A stretch of DNA of 5,132 nt from an uncultured Ruminococcus sp. Lineage in GTDB: Bacteria; Bacillota; Clostridia; Oscillospirales; Ruminococcaceae. The number at the start of each line of letters is the position of its first letter. Within the stretch, counting starts at the first letter, position 1. The notes beneath the pieces are model-generated. The model did no database searches, had not been told where the DNA came from, and saw only the letters and a program-made list of their open reading frames with translations. Below are positions 1-3,487 of this stretch, piece by piece. The position numbers and the translations under genes are program-made. The stretch lies in the NCBI GenBank assembly GCA_945876155.1, contig CAMCMW010000154.1, positions 1 to 5,132 of the forward strand, given 5' to 3'.

Positions 1-587
1 CAAAGTTCCTTGAAAGCACTGCTTATCTGGTCCTGGAGCTGATTGTATTTTTCAGTGCGGAACAGTTTCTGAAAAATCTTCTTGCGTTCATCTGTGCTTG
101 CAAGGAGAAGTTTGAGAAAATCACCCTGGGCAATCATGGCTATCTGAGTAAACTGCTTATGGTTCACACCCATAATATCAATTACAGCCTCGCTGACATT
201 CTTCATGCCCGATATGACTTTTCCGTCAGGAAGATAAAGTTCGGCGCTCTCCGGGGATTTTGTTGTCCCCTCCCCTCTTTTTTTCGGGCGTTCGTATTCC
301 GGTGAACGGCATATAGTATACGTCTTGTCACCGTAAGCAAAAGTCATTTCCACAAAAGTCGGGGTATCTGGTGACGCATATTCGGAGCGCAGCATTTTTG
401 ACCTGCGGTTTTCTCCGCTGGGTTCACCGTATAGCGCAAATGTTACAGCGTCGAATATAGTAGTCTTGCCGGCACCAGTATCACCGCTGATAAGGTAAAG
501 TCCGCTGCTGCCAAGCTGAGAAAAATCAATGGTTGTTTCATCAGCGTAAGAACTGAATGCGGAAATAGTCAGTGTCAAAGGTCTCAT
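1..587 (-). CDS. sbcC: SbcC, exonuclease ATPase subunit (N-terminal part, truncated by window edge)
   Basis: This encodes the first 195 residues of the SMC/Rad50-like ATPase that pairs with SbcD to process DNA hairpins and blocked double-strand ends in the cytoplasm. The reading frame starts MRPLTLTISAFSSYADETT, the usual SbcC opening. A Walker A loop GDTGAGKTT follows at residues 35-43, and a Q-loop region QIAMIAQGDF at 148-157 with the glutamine at 154. The segment after it (LKLLLAS, then DERKKIFQKLF) is the typical entry into the coiled coil. The long coiled coil, zinc hook, signature motif and Walker B lie beyond the left edge, so integrity cannot be judged. The ATG shares one base with the sbcD stop (TAATG), and a GGGAG Shine-Dalgarno site lies at 596-600, eight bases upstream. 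This implies translation from the sbcD message. Motifs are seen directly; function is family knowledge. Confidence 0.96.
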   Translation of the reverse strand, partial: MRPLTLTISAFSSYADETTIDFSQLGSSGLYLISGDTGAGKTTIFDAVTFALYGEPSGENRRSKMLRSEYASPDTPTFVEMTFAYGDKTYTICRSPEYERPKKRGEGTTKSPESAELYLPDGKVISGMKNVSEAVIDIMGVNHKQFTQIAMIAQGDFLKLLLASTDERKKIFQKLFRTEKYNQLQDQISSAFKEL

Positions 588-1705
588 TATTCACACTCCC
601 AGATATTATTTATCATTTCACTTACAAAACTGCGCTGTTCCTCAGTCATAGGCAGATTATTGCGCTGGAAGTAAAACTCCTCAAAAATCTCCAGCGGAGT
701 ACCATTTTCCCGGACTTCCAGTGCTGCCAGACCTGCATCCAGACGAGTGCGCTTGTTGTCATAGTCAAGCTTCATAATGCGTGGGTAGATCATACGAAGT
801 TTGTTCATGGCATCATTTACGTCCTGTTCATCGGTAAGCGTGATATGAACAAAATCCATGCTGCCGCCGGAATTGTAAAGTTCCTCAAAAGTGCCTTTTA
901 TCTCACGCATTTCAACCTCAGGCGTCAGCGGAACAGTTTTCACAGTCAATGAGCCTTTTTCACCCAGTTCTGCCACCGTTACCGACTTCTTATGATGTGT
1001 TTCAGAGAATGAATATTTAAGCGGCGTACCGCAGTAACGGATATGTTCATCACCGATATTCTGCGGACCGTGAATGTGTCCCAGTGCCACATAATCAAAG
1101 CCGTCGTAGGCTGCGGCGTCAACATTTTCGATACCGCCGACAGACAATTCCTCAGAATCAGAAACTACTGCCCCTGTTACAAACTGGTGTGAAATTATGA
1201 CGTTACGCTGTGTAAAATCTGCGTCAATTGCATCAATTGCAGCTGTTACAGCCTCATTATATGATTTTATCTCCTTTTCAGGGAAAAATCCACGTACTGT
1301 TGACGGTCGCAGAAAAGGGAGCATATAAAAGCTGACATCTCCGTATTCGTCAGTAAGAGTCACTGGCGTGACATTGCCGTCATAAACTGGTGAAATGTGT
1401 ATATTGCTTGATTCCATAATTCGTCTTCCGAAAGCAAGTCTTTCAGCAGAATCATGATTTCCGCTGATGATAAAGATATGTACTCTGCGCTGTGACAGGC
1501 TGTAAAGGAAATCATCAAAGAGTGTCACTGCCTGGGCTGGCGGAGTGTTCTTGTCATAGATATCCCCGGCAATTACTATACTTTCCGGCTTTTCTTCATC
1601 GACAACCTTTATTATCTGTTCAAGAATATTCTGCTGCAGTTCCAGCATTGAAAAGTCACAGACTTTCTTGCCGATGTGAAGATCCGAAATGTGAACGATT
1701 TTCAT
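587..1705 (-). CDS. sbcD: SbcD, Mre11-type exonuclease/endonuclease subunit
   Basis: This is a 372-residue calcineurin-like metallophosphoesterase, the Mn-dependent nuclease subunit of SbcCD. All phosphodiesterase motifs are visible: HISDLHIGK with D8 and H10, GDIYD with D48, SGNHDS with N83-H84-D85, H173 in SHQF, and GHIHGPQ with H210 and H212. The remainder (about 215-372) corresponds to the capping and C-terminal domain that contacts the SbcC coiled coil, and ends with an 'MTEEQ...IWE' tail common in Firmicute SbcD. Length is normal for the family and no key residue is missing. The ATG at 1703-1705 has a GAAAGGTG site seven bases upstream (1713-1720). An ATG five bases further upstream is out of frame. 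The gene is first in the sbcDC operon and is preceded by a strong extended -10 promoter. Confidence 0.97.
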   Translation of the reverse strand: MKIVHISDLHIGKKVCDFSMLELQQNILEQIIKVVDEEKPESIVIAGDIYDKNTPPAQAVTLFDDFLYSLSQRRVHIFIISGNHDSAERLAFGRRIMESSNIHISPVYDGNVTPVTLTDEYGDVSFYMLPFLRPSTVRGFFPEKEIKSYNEAVTAAIDAIDADFTQRNVIISHQFVTGAVVSDSEELSVGGIENVDAAAYDGFDYVALGHIHGPQNIGDEHIRYCGTPLKYSFSETHHKKSVTVAELGEKGSLTVKTVPLTPEVEMREIKGTFEELYNSGGSMDFVHITLTDEQDVNDAMNKLRMIYPRIMKLDYDNKRTRLDAGLAALEVRENGTPLEIFEEFYFQRNNLPMTEEQRSFVSEMINNIWECE

Positions 1706-1738
1706 TTCATCACACCTTTCTGATATATTTATTGTATA

Positions 1739-1768
1739 ATTATATCATTTTTTCATGTATAAAGTCAA
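1739..1768 (-). promoter_or_regulatory. sigma-70-type promoter of sbcDC
   Basis: On the minus strand there is TTGACT at 1763-1768, an 18-base spacer, and TATAAT at 1739-1744. The TATAAT is preceded by TGA, which gives an extended -10 (TGnTATAAT). The predicted transcript would start near 1732 and leave a leader of about 27 bases before the sbcD ATG. The -35 box is one base from the T tract of the upstream terminator. Boxes are seen directly; activity is inferred. Confidence 0.8.
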
Positions 1769-1769
1769 T

Positions 1770-1804
1770 AAAAAAGCAGACACCGCACAAAACGGTGTCG
1801 GCTT
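1770..1804 (-). terminator. intrinsic terminator after the 37-codon peptide gene
   Basis: A perfect seven-pair stem, GACACCG (1779-1785) against CGGTGTC (1793-1799), encloses a seven-base loop. After one A/G mismatch (1778/1800) it extends with four more pairs, AAGC (1774-1777) with GCTT (1801-1804). On the minus strand the stem is followed by six T residues (1770-1775). This is a textbook Rho-independent terminator, starting two bases after the peptide gene's stop codon. In the plus direction there is no T run after the stem, so it acts on minus-strand transcription. Confidence 0.87.
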
Positions 1805-1805
1805 A

Positions 1806-1919
1806 TTAATCGTCCAGATCGTCCTCGCCTCCGCTGACTTCAAAATCAGAAGTGGTGATAACATCCTCTGTATCGAATTTTACGATTTCCATTTCCGGTT
1901 CACAGTACTTTTCTCTCAT
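1806..1919 (-). CDS. 37-residue acidic peptide of unknown function
   Basis: The 37-codon frame runs from ATG (1917-1919) to TAA (1806-1808). GGAGGT lies at 1926-1931, six bases upstream of the start, which is near-ideal spacing. The product begins MREKYCEPEMEIVKF, continues with a DVITTS segment (residues 19-24) and ends in a Gly-Gly then Asp/Glu-rich tail (GGEDDLDD). It has one Cys (residue 6), no signal peptide and no membrane segment, and is strongly acidic. The pattern 'Y..PE.EIV.F...DVITTS' resembles, from memory only, short uncharacterised acidic peptides often seen in Clostridia. I cannot name a family. The gene has its own perfect-consensus promoter and its own terminator, so it is expressed alone, not as part of sbcDC. 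Possible roles are a RiPP-like precursor, a signalling peptide or a protein-binding peptide. No modification enzyme or transporter is visible nearby. Coding status is well supported; function is not. Confidence 0.8.
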   Translation of the reverse strand: MREKYCEPEMEIVKFDTEDVITTSDFEVSGGEDDLDD

Positions 1920-1952
1920 AGCAATACCTCCATTACGTTAATTATATTATAA

Positions 1953-1981
1953 ATTATAAAGCATTTTCACAACATTGTCAA
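1953..1981 (-). promoter_or_regulatory. perfect-consensus promoter of the 37-codon peptide gene
   Basis: On the minus strand TTGACA (1976-1981) and TATAAT (1953-1958) are separated by exactly 17 bases. Both hexamers match the sigma-70/sigma-A consensus at all positions. The transcript would start near 1946, about 27 bases before the peptide ATG, and end at the terminator at 1770-1804, giving an RNA of roughly 175 bases. This suggests high basal expression unless a regulator blocks it. Confidence 0.85.
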
Positions 1982-1986
1982 GGTAC

Positions 1987-2004
1987 AGGATTTTCAACAA
2001 TCCT
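1987..2004. repeat. short inverted repeat just upstream of the peptide promoter
   Basis: The arms AGGATT (1987-1992) and AATCCT (1999-2004) form a perfect six-base inverted repeat around a six-base centre. The repeat ends five bases upstream of the -35 box of the peptide promoter. That is a plausible operator position for an activator or repressor. A six-base repeat can arise by chance in AT-rich DNA, so this is a weak call. No T run follows it on either strand, so it is not a terminator. The rest of the gap between the peptide start and 2045 holds nothing else I can support. Confidence 0.3.
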
Positions 2005-2044
2005 ATGGCATTTATGTAAAATTTTAAAGAATATTTTTTGTTTA

Positions 2045-2155
2045 CTATAATTTCACTGTTTTCCTGCAATTTTCACCGTCACTATAGTACGGACACTTTT
2101 TCTTTTCATAATGCCCCTGTATCAATCTTGCGTATTCATCTTTGTCAATGTTCAT
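2045..2155 (-). CDS. small hypothetical protein, 36 codons, downstream of the lipoprotein
   Basis: The frame runs from ATG (2153-2155) to TAG (2045-2047). It opens MNIDKDEYARLIQGHYEKKK, then has CPYYSDGENC with two cysteines, and ends in a basic tail. Composition looks protein-like (charged, aromatic, paired Cys) rather than random. No Shine-Dalgarno site of its own is obvious. Its start overlaps the stop of the preceding 18-codon frame in an ATGA arrangement, so it may be translated by coupling. Alternatively it is the 3' part of a single small Cys-rich gene interrupted by a frameshift at the TAT/ATT repeat. It does not match any family I recognise. Confidence 0.4.
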   Translation of the reverse strand: MNIDKDEYARLIQGHYEKKKCPYYSDGENCRKTVKL

Positions 2156-2208
2156 TCCATAATAATAATATCATAGGAACAGTATGCACAAGTATAGCAT
2201 TTGTTCAT
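2152..2208 (-). CDS. very short Cys-rich reading frame (18 codons), possibly 5' part of a frameshifted gene
   Basis: The ATG (2206-2208) lies one base after the lipoprotein stop codon, with GGAGAGG about nine bases upstream inside the end of the lipoprotein gene. This suits translational coupling. The product MNKCYTCAYCSYD has C-x2-C-x2-C spacing typical of small metal-binding or disulfide peptides, then three Ile codons (ATT repeats) and a quick stop. If one base is added before the ATT repeat, the frame runs through TAT codons into the following 36-codon frame and gives a 54-residue protein with five cysteines. The good ribosome binding site and Cys pattern suggest a real gene start. Whether it is functional or broken cannot be decided from one sequence. 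Confidence 0.38.
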   Translation of the reverse strand: MNKCYTCAYCSYDIIIME

Positions 2209-2209
2209 T

Positions 2210-3292
2210 TCAGTTCACCTCTCCAAACGTCCTTAAAACATTGCCGTTCATATCAATACTGTCAAACATTTCCTGATTATTCTCGTTATCCCAATATCCG
2301 ATAATAATAACATCGTCAGAAACAGTTATATTGGAGATGTTACTGTTATCCGAAATTTTTTTCTCAACATTAAAATCAGCATCATAGGAAAACAGCCCTT
2401 CATTGTTTGCAATAAGACAGCTGTCATTTGTAAAATTACACGCATGAATATGTAAGGCTGAAATATTAAATAAGGTAATTTCATGTGTTTCAATCGAATA
2501 TCTTTTAAGCTTATCATGATTATGATAGTATATGTAACCGTTTCTGAAGCCCAATATTGTCTGACTGCCTTCAATGACCTTATTAAGTCCAGAACCGTCA
2601 GCAGCTGAAGAATACACTCCATCTCTTCCACTAAACCACATCTGGTTCTCATACTCGGCAATAAAATCGAAACCTTCAGGCATATCCATAATAAAGCTTA
2701 TCTCATTCGTGTTATATGAAACTGAATACAATCCGCCGTCGTCAAAGGATTCATAAAATATAGCAGTTTTACCATAATGAAAAGAGCAGTGTTCAGCAAT
2801 AATTCTTTTTTCTCCGTTTTCCAGAACTGCCAGTGATGTCGGATCTTTTGTAGCACCGCCCCAGTCCTCACAGTACATCACACCGTCCTGTCTGAACAAA
2901 TCCCATGCCGCATCGCAGACATAAGTCTTGTTTCCGTCCTTATCATAACGATAAAGCTTATTGTTGTGAAAAATGGTTATATACACATCTTCGCCGTCAA
3001 CATAAACAGGACGTCCTCTCGCAACAACACTTTTTGGTGTCCAGTCACTGTGACGCTTTACCCAACTGTCACTCTCATAAAAGAAATTTTTCTCAGGAAC
3101 TTTTTCCTCAGAAGTTTCGGAAACGGTTTCGGCAACTGTTTCACCAGCCGTTTCCTCAATAACGTTTTCAGAAGAAGTTTCAACAGTGGTTTCTTCAATA
3201 ACATTTCCCTCTGATACTGTTTCAGCACCCCTCTCACACCCGGTAAAACAGGCAGTCAGCAAGATAAGGCATACAGCAAATATTTTTTTCAT
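2210..3292 (-). CDS. predicted lipoprotein with Glu/Thr/Val-rich stalk and beta-propeller-like domain
   Basis: This is a 360-residue protein. Residues 1-19 form a lipoprotein signal peptide (MKKIF, then a hydrophobic core) with two possible acylated cysteines, C15 in LTAC and C19 in FTGC. Residues 22-68 are an extracellular stalk made almost only of Glu, Thr, Val and Ser, including two copies of NVIEET (30-35 and 43-48). From about 85 to the end the protein has repeated short beta segments such as 'VYVDGEDVYITIFHNNKLYR', 'NGYIYYHNHDKLKRYS' and 'LIANNEGLFSYD'. These look like blades of a beta-propeller of the DUF5050/YncE-like sort. No catalytic motif is visible. It probably sits on the outer face of the membrane and binds a protein or ligand. 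The start is set by AAAGGGAG upstream; the frame stays open further upstream but without a ribosome site. Family assignment is tentative. Confidence 0.85.
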   Translation of the reverse strand: MKKIFAVCLILLTACFTGCERGAETVSEGNVIEETTVETSSENVIEETAGETVAETVSETSEEKVPEKNFFYESDSWVKRHSDWTPKSVVARGRPVYVDGEDVYITIFHNNKLYRYDKDGNKTYVCDAAWDLFRQDGVMYCEDWGGATKDPTSLAVLENGEKRIIAEHCSFHYGKTAIFYESFDDGGLYSVSYNTNEISFIMDMPEGFDFIAEYENQMWFSGRDGVYSSAADGSGLNKVIEGSQTILGFRNGYIYYHNHDKLKRYSIETHEITLFNISALHIHACNFTNDSCLIANNEGLFSYDADFNVEKKISDNSNISNITVSDDVIIIGYWDNENNQEMFDSIDMNGNVLRTFGEVN

Positions 3293-3298
3293 GTAATT

Positions 3299-3306
3299 CT
3301 CCCTTT
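3299..3306 (-). promoter_or_regulatory. ribosome binding site that fixes the lipoprotein start
   Basis: AAAGGGAG on the minus strand ends six bases before the ATG at 3290-3292. The reading frame is open back to a GTG at 3383-3385, but that start has no Shine-Dalgarno site and would place 31 residues in front of an obvious lipoprotein signal peptide. The ATG at 3292 is therefore the real start. Confidence 0.85.
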
Positions 3307-3364
3307 GTGACAATACCGCATAATCATAAATGCATCGCACAGTCAGATTTTTCGTGTCAACCTG

Positions 3365-3412
3365 CAAAAGAAACCACGCAACCACGCTATTTAACGTGAT
3401 TACGTGGTTTCC
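3365..3412 (-). terminator. hairpin of tandem and inverted repeats, probable terminator or leader attenuator
   Basis: The outer stem GAAACCACG (3370-3378) pairs with CGTGGTTTC (3403-3411). A 4x4 internal loop separates it from an inner stem, CACG (3383-3386) with CGTG (3395-3398). The left arm is two tandem copies of AACCACGC (3372-3387), and the right arm holds matching imperfect copies. On the minus strand the stem is followed by TTTT then GC, a short T tract. It could end transcription of the dockerin enzyme gene, whose stop is 77 bases upstream. A perfect promoter lies between that stop and the hairpin, so it would also attenuate that promoter. The structure is seen; termination strength is uncertain. 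Confidence 0.55.
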
Positions 3413-3445
3413 GTAACATTTACAATTACTTATTTATTAGTATAC

Positions 3446-3474
3446 ATTATAATATATACATCAGTAAATGTCAA
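3446..3474 (-). promoter_or_regulatory. perfect-consensus promoter upstream of the lipoprotein gene
   Basis: TTGACA (3469-3474) and TATAAT (3446-3451) on the minus strand are separated by exactly 17 bases. Transcription would start near 3439, about 147 bases before the lipoprotein ATG, and the leader would contain the hairpin at 3370-3411. It is the only convincing promoter for the lipoprotein gene in the 195-base gap. The promoter starts only 14 bases beyond the stop codon of the enzyme gene. Confidence 0.75.
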
Positions 3475-3487
3475 GTCCGCCTTTTAA

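Noticed and set aside
572..952. Plus-strand open frame opposite sbcD
   Set aside because: It lies antisense to conserved SbcD sequence, has no recognisable domain, and no ribosome site was noted.
1492..1952. Plus-strand open frames across the sbcD start and the peptide gene
   Set aside because: They run through a terminator hairpin and through promoters that fit the minus strand, and the products look like random antisense translation.
2038..2304. Plus-strand 88-codon open frame
   Set aside because: It is antisense to the lipoprotein end and to the Cys-rich small frames; composition is that of a shadow frame and no ribosome site was noted.
2326..2661. Minus-strand 111-codon frame inside the lipoprotein gene
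   Set aside because: It is an alternative frame fully inside a well-supported gene, with no independent translation signal.
3355..3360. Second TTGACA upstream of the lipoprotein gene, as a separate promoter
   Set aside because: At 16-18 base spacing there is no acceptable -10 box; the nearest TATGAT is about 26 bases away.
3293..3385. Longer lipoprotein start at GTG 3383-3385 (31 extra residues)
   Set aside because: It has no ribosome binding site, overlaps the hairpin, and would bury a clear lipoprotein signal peptide that has a good ribosome site at 3299-3306.
3370..3411. CRISPR-like or insertion-site repeats from the tandem AACCACGC units
   Set aside because: There are only two direct copies without spacers and no mobile-element genes or target duplications; a hairpin explains them better.
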